Part shown: positions 25,541 through 34,211 of the stretch, in pieces | Layout: every line of letters begins with the position of its first letter | How positions within the stretch are numbered: the stretch's first letter is position 1 | From: Micromonospora chersina | GTDB taxonomy: Bacteria > Actinomycetota > Actinomycetes > Mycobacteriales > Micromonosporaceae | Length of the DNA stretch: 64,000 bases | NCBI RefSeq assembly: GCF_900091475.1 | Contig: NZ_FMIB01000002.1 | Coordinates: 5,208,001 to 5,272,000 of the forward strand | Direction of reading: 5' to 3' | Made by a program: the position numbers and the translations under genes | Notes under the pieces: generated by a model | What the model was told of the DNA's origin: nothing | What the model saw: only the letters and a program-made list of their open reading frames with translations | Database searches by the model: none

Positions 25541-25570
25541 GATGAAAGCTGAGCGAAGCTTTTCTTCATC
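25541..25570 (+). promoter_or_regulatory. stem-loop between permease and binding-protein genes
   Basis: GATGAA...TTCATC form the outer stem and AGCT...AGCT the inner one, with TTTC bulged. It sits seven bases before the ribosome site of the binding-protein gene. Such intercistronic hairpins often stabilise or separate binding-protein mRNA, which is needed in excess. The AT-rich bases before it could also contain a separate promoter. Confidence 0.45.
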
Positions 25571-25588
25571 GGACCCGGAGGAGTGAGC

Positions 25589-27334
25589 ATGCGAGCAAGA
25601 CTCGCCACCGCCATGGGCGGTGCGATGGCACTGGTGGTCGCACTCAGTGCATGCAGCAAGAACACCGGCGACAACGCCGACAACGTGGACACCAACAAGC
25701 CGCGCAGCGGCGCCATCGCGACCGACCCCAAGGACTCGCTCGGCCCGGCGGCGGAGGTTCCCGGCGCGGCCAAGGGCGGGACCTTCTACATCCTGCGCGA
25801 GAACAAGATCTCCCACCTGGACCCCCAGCGGGTCTACTCGTTCGCCGGCCTCATGGGCAGCCAGCTCTACGCCCGGTTCCTCACCACCTTCAAGGACGAC
25901 GGCAAGGGCAACGTGACCCTGGTCGGCGACCTGGCCGAGACCCCGGGCAAGAACGTCAACAACGACTGCAAGGTCTGGGAGTTCAAGATCAAGCAGGGCG
26001 TCAAGTTCGAGGACGGCCGGCCGATCACCTCCAAGGAGATCGCGTACGGCATCGCCCGCTCGTTCGACCCCGACCTGACCGGTGGCCCGACCTACATCCA
26101 GGAATGGCTGGCCGACAGCCCGCAGTACGACACCAAGTGGAACTTCAAGGCCAACAAGACCTCGTTGCCGCCGGGCCTCAGCACCCCGGACGCGCAGACG
26201 CTGCGCTTCGAGTTCAACAAGCCGCGCTGTGACCTGCCGTTCGCCGTGTCGCTGCCGGCCACCGCGCCGCTGCCGCCGGACAAGGACACCGGCGTCAACC
26301 TGGACAACCAGCCGTTCTCGTCCGGCCCCTACAAGTTCACCAAGATCACGCCCGGCGTGGAGATGGTGCTGGAGCGCAACGCGAACTGGGACCCGGCGAC
26401 CGACCCGGTGCGTCACGCGTACCCGGACAAGTTCGTCTGGTCGCTCGGGGCGGACCAGGCCACCCAGACCAACCGGGTCCTCGCCGGCACCGGCAACGAC
26501 GCCGCGGCCGTGGCCACCGGCGGTGTGCCGTCCGAGCTGATCGCGAAGGTCACCGGCGACCCCAAGCTCAAGGAGCGGATGATCGTCGCCGCCACGCCGA
26601 ACGCGTTCCACCTGAGCATCAACACGACCCGGGTCACCGACCTGTCGGTGCGGCAGGCCATCAACTACGCGATCGACCGCAGCAGCATCACCAAGAACCT
26701 CGGCGGCCCCTACGGCGCCGTGCCGCTCACCACCCTCCTGCCGCCGACCACGCTCGGCTACAAGCAGTTCGACGCGTACCCGGCCGGTGAGAGCGGCAAC
26801 CCGGAGAAGGCGAAGGAGCTGCTCGCCGGCAAGCCCGTGAACCTGGTGCTCGGCACCGGCGACGAGACCTGGCAGCAGGAGACCGCCACCCAGGTCAAGG
26901 CCGCCCTGGAGAAGGCCGGCTTCACCGTCACCATCAAGCCCATCCCTGCGGACGGCTACCTCGACTTCGTGAAGAAGAAGAGCAACCCGTGGGACATCTG
27001 GGTCGACTCGTGGGCGGCCGACTGGCCCAGCGGCGCGGCGATCCTGCCGGTGCTCTTCGACGGTCGCGCCATCAAGGCCGAGGGCAACAACAACACCTCC
27101 CAGCTCAACAACGACGCCATCAACGCCGAGTTCGACCGGGTGCTCGCGCTCGACCCGGCCAAGCAGGCCGAGGAGTGGAGCAAGGTGGACGAGAAGCTCA
27201 TGAAGGAGTCGGCGCCGGCGGTCCCGCTGTACAACGAGGTCGTCTCCGTCGCGCACGGCGAGAAGGCCGGTGGCCTCTTCATCGGCAGCATCTTCGGCTG
27301 GCCCAGCTTCGTGAACGCCTACGTGAAGCAGTGA
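25589..27334 (+). CDS. peptide ABC transporter substrate-binding lipoprotein
   Basis: A 581-aa family 5 solute-binding protein that captures peptides outside the membrane. The signal peptide ends in a lipobox VALSAC with lipid-bearing Cys22. The fold shows the usual markers: KGGTFYILRENKISHLDPQRVY, SAFIEFKIKQGVKFEDGRPI-like KQGVKFEDGRPITS, and VRQAINYAIDRSSI. Start ATG with GGAGG seven bases upstream; a GTG two codons earlier is possible. Last gene of the operon, followed by a strong terminator. Confidence 0.93.
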   Translation: MRARLATAMGGAMALVVALSACSKNTGDNADNVDTNKPRSGAIATDPKDSLGPAAEVPGAAKGGTFYILRENKISHLDPQRVYSFAGLMGSQLYARFLTTFKDDGKGNVTLVGDLAETPGKNVNNDCKVWEFKIKQGVKFEDGRPITSKEIAYGIARSFDPDLTGGPTYIQEWLADSPQYDTKWNFKANKTSLPPGLSTPDAQTLRFEFNKPRCDLPFAVSLPATAPLPPDKDTGVNLDNQPFSSGPYKFTKITPGVEMVLERNANWDPATDPVRHAYPDKFVWSLGADQATQTNRVLAGTGNDAAAVATGGVPSELIAKVTGDPKLKERMIVAATPNAFHLSINTTRVTDLSVRQAINYAIDRSSITKNLGGPYGAVPLTTLLPPTTLGYKQFDAYPAGESGNPEKAKELLAGKPVNLVLGTGDETWQQETATQVKAALEKAGFTVTIKPIPADGYLDFVKKKSNPWDIWVDSWAADWPSGAAILPVLFDGRAIKAEGNNNTSQLNNDAINAEFDRVLALDPAKQAEEWSKVDEKLMKESAPAVPLYNEVVSVAHGEKAGGLFIGSIFGWPSFVNAYVKQ

Positions 27335-27348
27335 CGGCCTGACGTGCG

Positions 27349-27375
27349 GGGCCCCGGCCGATCCGGCCGGGGCCC
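27349..27375. terminator. bidirectional terminator
   Basis: GGGCCCCGGCCG and CGGCCGGGGCCC form a perfect 12-bp stem with loop ATC between the binding-protein gene and the convergent S9 peptidase gene. Confidence 0.85.
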
Positions 27376-27382
27376 TCGCGCG

Positions 27383-29527
27383 TCACAGGTGCCGGCGGAC
27401 GAAGTCCAGCTCCAGCCGGAGCAGCCGCTCGGCCACCCCGCCGGCGGCCATGTGGGTGGCACCGGTGAGCGGCAGCACGGCGTGCGGCCGGCCGGCGGCC
27501 AGCAGCGCCGCCGAGAGCCGCAGCGAGTGCGCGGCCAGCACGTTGTCGTCCACCAGGCCGTGCACCAGCAGCATGGGCCGGGCCTGTGCCGGGTCGCCGA
27601 CCGGCTCGGCGGCCAGCTCGACAAGCGAGTGGTGGGCGTACACGTCCATCCCGTCGTCCGGCATCCCCAGGTAGCGCTCGGTGTACGCGGTGTCGTACAG
27701 CGTCCAGTCGGTGACCGGCGCGCCGACGACCGCGCACCGGAACAGCTCCGGGTGGCGCAGCACCGCGAGCCCGGCCAGCCAGCCGCCGAACGACCAGCCG
27801 CGCACCGCCACCCGCTCCAGGTCCAGGTCCGGGTGCTTGCCGGCGAGCGCGGTCAGCGCGTCGACCTGGTCGGTCAGGATCACGTCGGCGACCCGCCGGT
27901 GGATCGCCTTCTCGAAGGAGGGGGCGATGCCGGGGGTGCCCCGGTTGTCGATGGTCACCACGGCGAAGCCCTGCTCGGCCCACCACTGCCGTTCCAGCCA
28001 GGCCCCCCGCGCCGCGATCACCTCCTGGTGGCCCGGGCCGCCGTAGATGTCCAGCAGCACCGGCAGCTTCGTGCCCTTCACGTGCTCACCGGGGTAGAGC
28101 ACCGCGCTCGGCAGCCGCCGGTCGGTCACCCGGACCAGCGTGGGCCGCGGCGCGTACGGCGGGGTCGCCGCGCGCGAGGCCAGTTCGCCCACCTCACGGT
28201 CGCCGTGCCAGACCCGCCACCGGGTGCCCGGGTGCTCCAGCGAGGCCACCCCCACGACCAGCGTGCTGCCGCCGATCGCCGCGGTGTGCCAGCCGGGGTC
28301 GCTGCCCATCCGGCGGGCATCCACCCCGCCGCCGATCGCCGTCCGCACCCGGTAGAGGTGACGCTGGCTCGGCTCGCCCTCGCTCGCCTCCACGAGCAGG
28401 TCCGCCGCCGAGTTCGGGCCGGCCGGCAGCCGGCCCACCACCCGCCGCACGTAGAGCGAGGGCGGGGTGAGCAGGGTGCCGTCGGCGAACAGGCAGCGGG
28501 CGTCGTACCCGTCGTGGGCCAGCTCGCCGCCGACCAGCACCCGGCCGTCGGGCAGATGGGCCGGGGTGCCCGGGATGGGCTCCACCCAGCGCGGGTCGGC
28601 CAGCTCCGCGTGCACCTGCGTCTCCCCGGTGCGCGGGTCCACGGCCAGCACCAGCCCGTGCTGCTGCGACCGCCGCAGCACGGTGATCAGCGGGCCGCCG
28701 TCGGCCCAGTCCACCGACGTGAGGTACGGGTAGGTCTCCCGGTCCCAGTGCACGTCGACCCAGCCGCCGTCGAGGTCGAGCAGGTGCAGGCTGACCTCCG
28801 CGTTCGGCCCACCCGCACGGGGGTACGCGACGGACGTCGGCGGGCTCGTCGGGTCGGACGGGTCGTGCAGGTACCAGCGGTCCAGCCGGGACTCGTCCAC
28901 CCGCGCGGCCAGCACCGAGCGCCCGTCGGGGGACCACCAGTAGCCGCGGAACCGGCCGAACTCCTCGGCCGCGATGTGCTCCGCCAGCCCCCAGGTCACC
29001 CCGCTGTCCTCGCCGGCGAGCAGGTTGTCCGTGCCGTCCGGTTCGACCACGCGCAGCTGGCCCCGGCGTACGCCCTCGGCGGCGTCGGTCACGTAGGCCA
29101 GCCGTTCGCCGGTCGGGTCGGGACGCGGGTCGATCACCGGGCCGACGGCGGCCACCTCGACCACGTCGCCGTGCACCAGGTCGGCCCGGAACAGGCGGCC
29201 GGCGAGCGCGAACGCGGCCACCCGGCCGGCGCCGTCCAGGGCGTACGAGCCGATGCCTGCGGCGCTGAGCCGCAGCCGCTCGCGCAGCGCCCGCTCGCCC
29301 GGCGCCAGCTCGACCGGTTCGCCGTCCGTGCCGAGCAGCACCGCCGGGTCGGCGACGAGGTGCTCCTCGCCGGAGGCGACGTCGAGCAGCCAGAGCGCGT
29401 CGGCCGGGTCCTCCGGCCCCGACGAGCGCAGGAAGATGACCCGGGAGCCGTCGTCGGCGACGGAGACGGAGCGCGGCGCCCCGTGGCTGAACCGACGGGT
29501 GCGGGCGGCCAGCTCGGGAAAGTCCAC
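27383..29527 (-). CDS. S9 prolyl oligopeptidase / dipeptidyl-peptidase IV-like
   Basis: A 714-aa serine peptidase. Residues about 1-440 form the DPP-IV beta-propeller (FRGYWWSPDGRSVLAARVDES is the conserved 'YWWSPD' phrase). The C-terminal alpha/beta hydrolase has the nucleophile GWSFGGW, Asp in VHGLVDDNVL and His in TGATHMAAGG. It has no signal peptide, so it probably acts on imported peptides in the cytoplasm and cuts X-Pro dipeptides. GTG start eight bases after TACTCT. Next to a peptide importer and TldD/TldE, it fits peptide use. Confidence 0.93.
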   Translation of the reverse strand: MDFPELAARTRRFSHGAPRSVSVADDGSRVIFLRSSGPEDPADALWLLDVASGEEHLVADPAVLLGTDGEPVELAPGERALRERLRLSAAGIGSYALDGAGRVAAFALAGRLFRADLVHGDVVEVAAVGPVIDPRPDPTGERLAYVTDAAEGVRRGQLRVVEPDGTDNLLAGEDSGVTWGLAEHIAAEEFGRFRGYWWSPDGRSVLAARVDESRLDRWYLHDPSDPTSPPTSVAYPRAGGPNAEVSLHLLDLDGGWVDVHWDRETYPYLTSVDWADGGPLITVLRRSQQHGLVLAVDPRTGETQVHAELADPRWVEPIPGTPAHLPDGRVLVGGELAHDGYDARCLFADGTLLTPPSLYVRRVVGRLPAGPNSAADLLVEASEGEPSQRHLYRVRTAIGGGVDARRMGSDPGWHTAAIGGSTLVVGVASLEHPGTRWRVWHGDREVGELASRAATPPYAPRPTLVRVTDRRLPSAVLYPGEHVKGTKLPVLLDIYGGPGHQEVIAARGAWLERQWWAEQGFAVVTIDNRGTPGIAPSFEKAIHRRVADVILTDQVDALTALAGKHPDLDLERVAVRGWSFGGWLAGLAVLRHPELFRCAVVGAPVTDWTLYDTAYTERYLGMPDDGMDVYAHHSLVELAAEPVGDPAQARPMLLVHGLVDDNVLAAHSLRLSAALLAAGRPHAVLPLTGATHMAAGGVAERLLRLELDFVRRHL

Positions 29528-29535
29528 GCCTGTAG

Positions 29536-29541
29536 AGAGTA
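29536..29541 (-). promoter_or_regulatory. -10 box of the S9 peptidase gene
   Basis: On the minus strand TACTCT ends 8 nt before the GTG start, leaderless style. Confidence 0.4.
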
Positions 29542-29610
29542 GGCGCGCGCCGGGCGTGATGTGGCCGACCTGGGCGGACGCGTAAGCGCCGAGCGGGCAG
29601 GACCGCCGGT

Positions 29611-29616
29611 TAGAGT
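29611..29616 (+). promoter_or_regulatory. -10 box of mshB
   Basis: TAGAGT ends exactly 7 nt before the GTG start with no ribosome site; it decides this start over in-frame codons upstream. Confidence 0.5.
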
Positions 29617-29623
29617 GACGGGC

Positions 29624-30538
29624 GTGACGACGCTGCCCGACCGACGCCTGCTGCTGGTCCACGCGCACCCCGACGACGAGTCCATCGGCACCGGCGCGAC
29701 GATGGCGCACTACGCCGCCACCGGCGCGCACGTCACACTGGTCACCTGCACGCTGGGCGAGGAGGGCGAGATCCACGTGCCGGCGCTGGCCCAGCTCGCC
29801 GCGGCCGAGGCCGACCAGCTCGGCGGCTACCGGATCGGCGAGCTGGCGGCCGCCTGCGCGGCGCTGGGCGTCACCGACCACCGCTTCCTCGGCGGCGCGG
29901 GCCGCTACCGCGACTCGGGGATGATGGGGCTCGCCACCAACGAGCACCCCCGGGCGTTCTGGCAGGCCGACCTCGACGAGGCCGCCGGTTACCTGCTGGA
30001 GGTCATCCGCGAGGTCCGCCCGCAGGTGATGATCACGTACGACCCGAACGGCTTCTACGGACACCCCGACCACATCCAGGCGCACCGGGTGGCCATGCGC
30101 GGCGTGGAACTGGCCGCCGCCGAGGGCATCGCCCCGGCGAAGGTCTACTGGACCGCCATGCCGCGCGGCGTGCTGGAGGCCGGCCTGGACGCGTTCACCG
30201 AGGCGTCGGACAACCCCTTCGCCGGCATCGAGAGCGCGGACGAGCTGCCCTTCGGCACCCCCGACGAGGGGATCGCGGCGCGCGTCGACGCCACCGACCA
30301 GCACGTCGCCAAGGAGGCGGCGATGCGGGCCCACGCCACCCAGATCCCGGCCAACTCCTGGCTCTACTCGATCGCCGGCAACTTCGGCGCCGAGTTCATG
30401 GGGGTGGAGTACTTCACCCTCGCGGTCGGCGAGAAGGGCCCGGGCAGCGGCCCGTACGGCTGGGAGGACGACCTCTTCGCCGGGTTGGCGCTGGACGGGC
30501 CGGACCGGTTCCCGGTCACGGCGGCCGGCCTCCGGTGA
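29624..30538 (+). CDS. mshB: N-acetyl-1-D-myo-inositol-2-amino-2-deoxy-alpha-D-glucopyranoside deacetylase
   Basis: Second committed enzyme of mycothiol synthesis: removes acetyl from GlcNAc-inositol to give GlcN-inositol. A 304-aa zinc hydrolase of the LmbE/PIG-L family. AHPDDES near residue 14 supplies His, the catalytic Asp and Asp ligands; [10 protein letters not shown] supplies the third ligand. The long insert [14 protein letters not shown] is specific to MshB against Mca. Mycothiol is the actinobacterial glutathione substitute, which confirms the phylum. Stop overlaps the next start (GTGA). Confidence 0.96.
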   Translation: MTTLPDRRLLLVHAHPDDESIGTGATMAHYAATGAHVTLVTCTLGEEGEIHVPALAQLAAAEADQLGGYRIGELAAACAALGVTDHRFLGGAGRYRDSGMMGLATNEHPRAFWQADLDEAAGYLLEVIREVRPQVMITYDPNGFYGHPDHIQAHRVAMRGVELAAAEGIAPAKVYWTAMPRGVLEAGLDAFTEASDNPFAGIESADELPFGTPDEGIAARVDATDQHVAKEAAMRAHATQIPANSWLYSIAGNFGAEFMGVEYFTLAVGEKGPGSGPYGWEDDLFAGLALDGPDRFPVTAAGLR

Positions 30539-31029
30539 CGCTGCCCGCCGTACCCATGTCGGTCGCCCCCGAGCAGGAGCCCGCCGCGCCGCCCGAGCCG
30601 TCGGGCCGCGCGGTCGACCTCGTGCTGCGCGTCGCCGGCGGGGTGGTGGCGGTCTGGGCCGGCGTCCTCGCCGCGGTGCTCGACCTGCTCTTCGCCACCT
30701 GGGCCTGGGAGGTGGTCCAGGGCCGGTCCGGCGGTGCCGGCAAGGCCCTGGTCGGCACCTCCCTGGCGGTGGGCGGGATCGCCGCGGCGGTGGTGCTGAC
30801 GGTGTTGGTGAGCTGGTTCGCCCACGTGGCGGTCGGCACCCGCTGGGCGGCGGCGCTGCCGGCCCTGCCCTGGTTCGTGGTGATCGTCGCGGGCGGTTTC
30901 CGCACCGTCGAGGGCGATCTCGCGCTCAGCGGCGACAACGTGCTCGGCCTCGGGCTGATCGTGGCGGGCGCGATCACCTTCGCGGTGATGGGTTTCCGGC
31001 AGATCGTGGTGCCGCCGGCCGTCCGCTGA
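30535..31029 (+). CDS. small membrane protein coupled to mshB (DUF6113-like)
   Basis: A 164-aa protein with an acidic Pro-rich cytoplasmic start and four membrane helices at about residues 30-52, 66-92, 103-122 and 131-152. The order mshB followed by a four-helix protein of this size recurs, from memory, in actinobacteria, where the second is a DUF6113-type protein of unknown role. GTG start overlapping the mshB stop by 4 bp. Confidence 0.8.
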   Translation: MTLPAVPMSVAPEQEPAAPPEPSGRAVDLVLRVAGGVVAVWAGVLAAVLDLLFATWAWEVVQGRSGGAGKALVGTSLAVGGIAAAVVLTVLVSWFAHVAVGTRWAAALPALPWFVVIVAGGFRTVEGDLALSGDNVLGLGLIVAGAITFAVMGFRQIVVPPAVR

Positions 31030-31115
31030 GGGTGCAGACGCCGCACAGGTTGCGGTGGTAGATATCTCTGCCAGGAGCCCACCGTGGGGGCGGGCGGTAC
31101 GGCGGGAGGCGTGCG

Positions 31116-31580
31116 ATGTTCCAGCGGTGGCGTGCGGTCGGCGTGCTGGCGGCAGCGTTGTTCGTGGTCAACGTGGTGGCCCGGCTGGTCATCAAGTTCG
31201 CCTACCCGGACGACGACACCGCCGCCGGCCGGGTCTCGCTGGTGATGTTCCTGGTGATCGGGCTGATCCTGGCCGCCACGGCGTTCCGCTGGGGCGCGGA
31301 CCGGCCGGCCGGCCACTGGGCCGGCGACCTGGCCGTCGCGGTGGTCGCGGCGCTGGCGCTGACCGTCTTCGTGGGCCCGTTGCTGGTCGGCGAGAACCCG
31401 TTCGAGGGCGGCGCCGGGCTCTTCTTCGCCCAGATCTGGCTCTACCTGGCGTCCACCGCGGCCGGTGTGCTGGTCGGCTACCTGACCCTCACCGCGCTGG
31501 GCCGCGACTACCGCTCCCGCCAGCTCAAGCGCTACGCCGAGCTGAAGGCGACAAAGCCCCGCAAGGTCGTCCGCCGCTGA
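31116..31580 (+). CDS. conserved membrane protein, four helices
   Basis: A 154-aa integral membrane protein. Helices are predicted at about residues 7-27, 42-61, 71-93 and 102-128, followed by a basic cytoplasmic tail (YRSRQLKRYAELKATKPRK). No domain recognised. ATG with GGGAGGCG upstream. A TAGATA box about 45 nt before the start is the likely -10 of its own promoter. Its transcription ends at a strong hairpin shared with the convergent Rho_N gene. Confidence 0.8.
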   Translation: MFQRWRAVGVLAAALFVVNVVARLVIKFAYPDDDTAAGRVSLVMFLVIGLILAATAFRWGADRPAGHWAGDLAVAVVAALALTVFVGPLLVGENPFEGGAGLFFAQIWLYLASTAAGVLVGYLTLTALGRDYRSRQLKRYAELKATKPRKVVRR

Positions 31581-31581
31581 G

Positions 31582-31638
31582 GCGGACCCCGCCCGGCGTC
31601 GGCCCTGGGGGCGCGGCGTCCGGGCGGGATCGGTCCGC
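31582..31638. terminator. bidirectional terminator
   Basis: GCGGACC-CCGCCCGG pairs with CCGGGCGG-(GATC)-GGTCCGC around a GC-rich 23-nt loop, between the convergent membrane protein and Rho_N genes. Confidence 0.7.
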
Positions 31639-31664
31639 TGCGGCGTGCGGCTGTCGTGCGCCGG

Positions 31665-33113
31665 CTACGGCCGTGGCTGCCGCGTGCCGGGCAGGGGCGG
31701 CGAGTCGACCGACTCGACGGCCTGGCCCCCGTCGGTCGTGATCATGGTGCCCTCCGGCGTGACCACCTCGTCCACCCGGTCCACCTCCGGCGGCACCATC
31801 GAGGCCACCACCCGGTCCGCCGCCGCCAGGGTCGACGCCCCGTGACGGGTGTCGCCGGTGACCCGGACCGGCTGCCGGTCGCCCGCGTCCGCGCCGGCGT
31901 CGTGGGCGCCCGACCGGCGTCCCGGGACGCGGGCGCCGGCGCCGGCGTCCGCCGCCTCCCGCGGTGCGGGCGTGCGGGCGGCCGGGGCCGCCGGCAGCGC
32001 CGGCAACGGGTTCGCCTCCGTCCCGGCGCCCTCCAGCTCCGCGGCGCGGCGCTCGATCTCCTCGACCTCCGGGGCCTGCGGCGCGACGTCCGCCAGTTCC
32101 GCCGCCCGCCGCTCCACCTCCGCGAGCTCCGTCGCGTCCGGTGCCGCGCCCGCCGGCGTCGCCGCACGGCGCGTGGTCGAACCCGAACCGCTGCGCGAGC
32201 CCGAGTTGCTGCGGGAGCCGGAACTGCCACTGGAGCCGGAGCTGCCATGAGAGGCGGAGCTGCCTCGCGAGCCGGAGCTGCCCCGCGAGCCCGAGCCGCC
32301 GCCGGAACGGGTGGTCTTGCGGCCCTCGCGCAGGGCCCGGATGAGCGCGTCGACCAGGTCGGGCTTGCGCATGTCGGCGGTGCCGGTGACGCCGCGTCGG
32401 CGGAGGCGGTCGCGGAGCTGGTCGACCGTGAGGCGGGCGATCTCGCTCTCGTTGACGTCGGGGGTGTTCGGTGTCTGGTTGCCGGGCCGCTCACCACCCG
32501 ACCGGCGCGCGGTCGAGCCGGAGCCCGAGCCGCCGCGAGAGCCGGAGTTGCCGCCTGTGCCGGAGCCGCTGCGGGACCGGGTGGTCGTGCGGCCCTCGCG
32601 CAGGGCCTGGATGAGCGCGTCGACCAGGTCGGGCTTGCGCATGTCGGCGGTGCCGGTGACGCCGCGTCGGCGGAGGCGGTCGCGGAGCTGGTCGACCGTG
32701 AGGCGGGCGATCTCGCTCTCGTTGACGTCGGGGGTGTTGGGCGTCTGGTTGCCCGGCTGCTCCCCGCCGTTGCCGCGACCGCGGGGCGCGGTGCCCGGGC
32801 GGCCGCCGGTGCCGCGCCGGCCGGGTCCGGAGGCGGGCGAGGACCGGTCGCGACCGGAACCCGAGCCGCCCCGTGAACGGGTGGTCTTCCGGCCCTCGCG
32901 CAGGGCCTGGACGAGCGCGTCGACCAGGTCGGGCTTGCGCATGTCCGCCGTGCCGGTGACACCGCGTCGGCGGAGCCGGTCGCGGAGCTGGTCGACCTTC
33001 AGGCGGGCGATCTCGCTCTCGTTGATGTCGGGGGTGTTCGGCGTCTGGTTGCCGGGCTGGTTCTTCGTCGCCGCCGCGCCGCTGCCGCGCCGCGCCGTGT
33101 GCTGCTTGGCCAT
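31665..33113 (-). CDS. triple Rho_N/SAP-like domain protein with RG/SG linkers
   Basis: A 482-aa protein with three almost identical 62-residue blocks at residues 19-80, 119-180 and 209-270. Each holds NESEIARLTVDQLRDRLRRR followed by GVTGTADMRKPDLVDAL, the helix-extended-loop-helix of Rho N-terminal/SAP-like nucleic-acid binding domains. Arg/Gly and Ser/Gly linkers separate them; residues 271-320 are an almost pure Ser/Gly/Arg run. The rest is acidic with two heptad-like ERRAAEL segments and ends in a Pro-rich tail. No catalytic domain is present. Likely a nucleoid- or RNA-associated protein, possibly condensing or bridging. A hairpin covers its leader. Confidence 0.82.
   Translation of the reverse strand: MAKQHTARRGSGAAATKNQPGNQTPNTPDINESEIARLKVDQLRDRLRRRGVTGTADMRKPDLVDALVQALREGRKTTRSRGGSGSGRDRSSPASGPGRRGTGGRPGTAPRGRGNGGEQPGNQTPNTPDVNESEIARLTVDQLRDRLRRRGVTGTADMRKPDLVDALIQALREGRTTTRSRSGSGTGGNSGSRGGSGSGSTARRSGGERPGNQTPNTPDVNESEIARLTVDQLRDRLRRRGVTGTADMRKPDLVDALIRALREGRKTTRSGGGSGSRGSSGSRGSSASHGSSGSSGSSGSRSNSGSRSGSGSTTRRAATPAGAAPDATELAEVERRAAELADVAPQAPEVEEIERRAAELEGAGTEANPLPALPAAPAARTPAPREAADAGAGARVPGRRSGAHDAGADAGDRQPVRVTGDTRHGASTLAAADRVVASMVPPEVDRVDEVVTPEGTMITTDGGQAVESVDSPPLPGTRQPRP
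32304..33059 (-). repeat. three near-identical copies of a 186-bp coding repeat
   Basis: Copies lie at 32874-33059, 32574-32759 and 32304-32489. Long DNA stretches (for example GCATGTCGGCGGTGCCGGTG and the following 80 bp) are identical or nearly so, meaning recent duplication or gene conversion rather than ancient domain repetition. Confidence 0.85.
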
Positions 33114-33116
33114 CGA

Positions 33117-33168
33117 GCAGGTCCTTCCTCACCGGGGTACGGCTCTCTCCGTACCCCGGACGACCTGC
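33117..33168 (-). promoter_or_regulatory. hairpin leader of the Rho_N gene
   Basis: On the minus strand CCGGGGTACGG-AGAGAG-CCGTACCCCGG is a perfect 11-bp hairpin. It is framed by GCAGGTC and GACCTGC, which can pair and enclose both the hairpin and the Shine-Dalgarno GAGGAAGG. The start codon follows three bases after the outer arm. It could also end transcription of the upstream GNAT gene. Confidence 0.55.
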
Positions 33169-33181
33169 CGGAACCCTTCGA

Positions 33182-34132
33182 TCAGTCCGGGGCGACGCGG
33201 GTCAGGTAGGTGTGGTGGGTGGTGAAGCCGAGCCCCTGGTAGAGGGCCACGGCGCCGGTGTTGCGCTGCTCCACCTGGAGGAACGCGTGGGTGGCGCCCT
33301 CCGCGCGGCCCCAGTCGGCCAGCGCCCGCATGACCGCGCCCGCGAACCCGCGCCGCCGGGCCTCCGGCAGCACCTCGATCAGCGTGAGGCCGAGCCAACG
33401 TCCCTCGCCGGTGACCGTGCCCCGGCCCACCGCGAGCAGCCGGCCGTCCACGTGCAGGTGGGCGAAGCGGATCCGGTCCACGGCGGTCAGCACGTGCCGG
33501 GCCTCGTCGGGCAGCCCACCCTTGCGGCCGGCGGCCACCGCCAGCCACTCGGCCGAGGGCGTCGGGGCCAGCCCGACCGGGGGCAGGTCGGGGCGCCCCG
33601 GAGGCAGCGCGGTGAGCGGCGCGGTCTGCACCAGCACCGGCGGCCGGGCCGTCCAGCCCCGCGCGTCCAGCTCGGCGCCGACCGGCGCGGCCAGCGGCAG
33701 CGGGGTGTTCACCATCGCGGGCTGGCCGCGCTCGGCGTACCAGCGCTGCACCGCGTCCAGCGCGGCGGGCAGCGGGCGGTCCGGGTCGCCGACCGGCAGC
33801 GCGCTGTTCGCCCGGCCGGTCCAGCCCGCGGCGCTGCGCAGCAGCCAGTCGCCGAGCCGCCCGCGTACCGGGGCGGGCCACGCCTCGTCGGCGGCCAGCT
33901 CCAGCGCGACGACGGCGGCGGCGGTCGGCCGGCGGGCCGGCGGCACCCGCTTCGCCCGGTGCACCTGGTCCACCGGGACCCGCAGCCGGCCCCGGTCGGT
34001 GGCCAGCGTGATGTGGGTCTCGCTCAGCTCGACCAGTTCGCCGAGCGCGTCCGAGAAGAGCGGTCGGCCTTCGCGAATCCCCACAATCCGGCGGACCACG
34101 ATCCGGTGTCCCACGTCCTGCTGTCGGAGCAC
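33182..34132 (-). CDS. GNAT-family acetyltransferase with N-terminal barrel domain
   Basis: A 316-aa protein. Residues 1-65 look like a small SH3-type barrel (VGHRIVVRRIVG, LVELSETHITLATD, VPVDQVHRAKRVP). Residues about 190-316 are the GNAT domain with the acetyl-CoA loop VLPEARRRGFAGAVM and the end QVEQRNTGAVALYQGLGFTT. The middle is a degenerate GNAT-like half. Genes of this architecture occur, from memory, next to fdxC in actinobacteria. GTG start; diverges from fdxC. Substrate unknown. Confidence 0.87.
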   Translation of the reverse strand: MLRQQDVGHRIVVRRIVGIREGRPLFSDALGELVELSETHITLATDRGRLRVPVDQVHRAKRVPPARRPTAAAVVALELAADEAWPAPVRGRLGDWLLRSAAGWTGRANSALPVGDPDRPLPAALDAVQRWYAERGQPAMVNTPLPLAAPVGAELDARGWTARPPVLVQTAPLTALPPGRPDLPPVGLAPTPSAEWLAVAAGRKGGLPDEARHVLTAVDRIRFAHLHVDGRLLAVGRGTVTGEGRWLGLTLIEVLPEARRRGFAGAVMRALADWGRAEGATHAFLQVEQRNTGAVALYQGLGFTTHHTYLTRVAPD

Positions 34133-34154
34133 GATCGACCCCCTCCCCGGCGAG

Positions 34155-34164
34155 ATACTAGGCT
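34155..34164. promoter_or_regulatory. overlapping divergent -10 boxes for the GNAT gene and fdxC
   Basis: ATACTAGGCT contains TAGGCT on the plus strand (for fdxC) and TAGTAT on the minus strand (for the GNAT gene). Both fit TANNNT, so the two promoters probably compete. Both genes have Shine-Dalgarno sites further in. Confidence 0.45.
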
Positions 34165-34211
34165 CTAACCGTCGCGGATGATCGCGACGAGTCTTGCGGA
34201 GGAGAAGACCG

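Noticed and set aside
32304..33059. CRISPR-like array suggested by regularly spaced identical DNA blocks
   Set aside because: The repeats are 186 bp, in frame, and encode protein domains; spacers are coding linkers. No cas gene is present.
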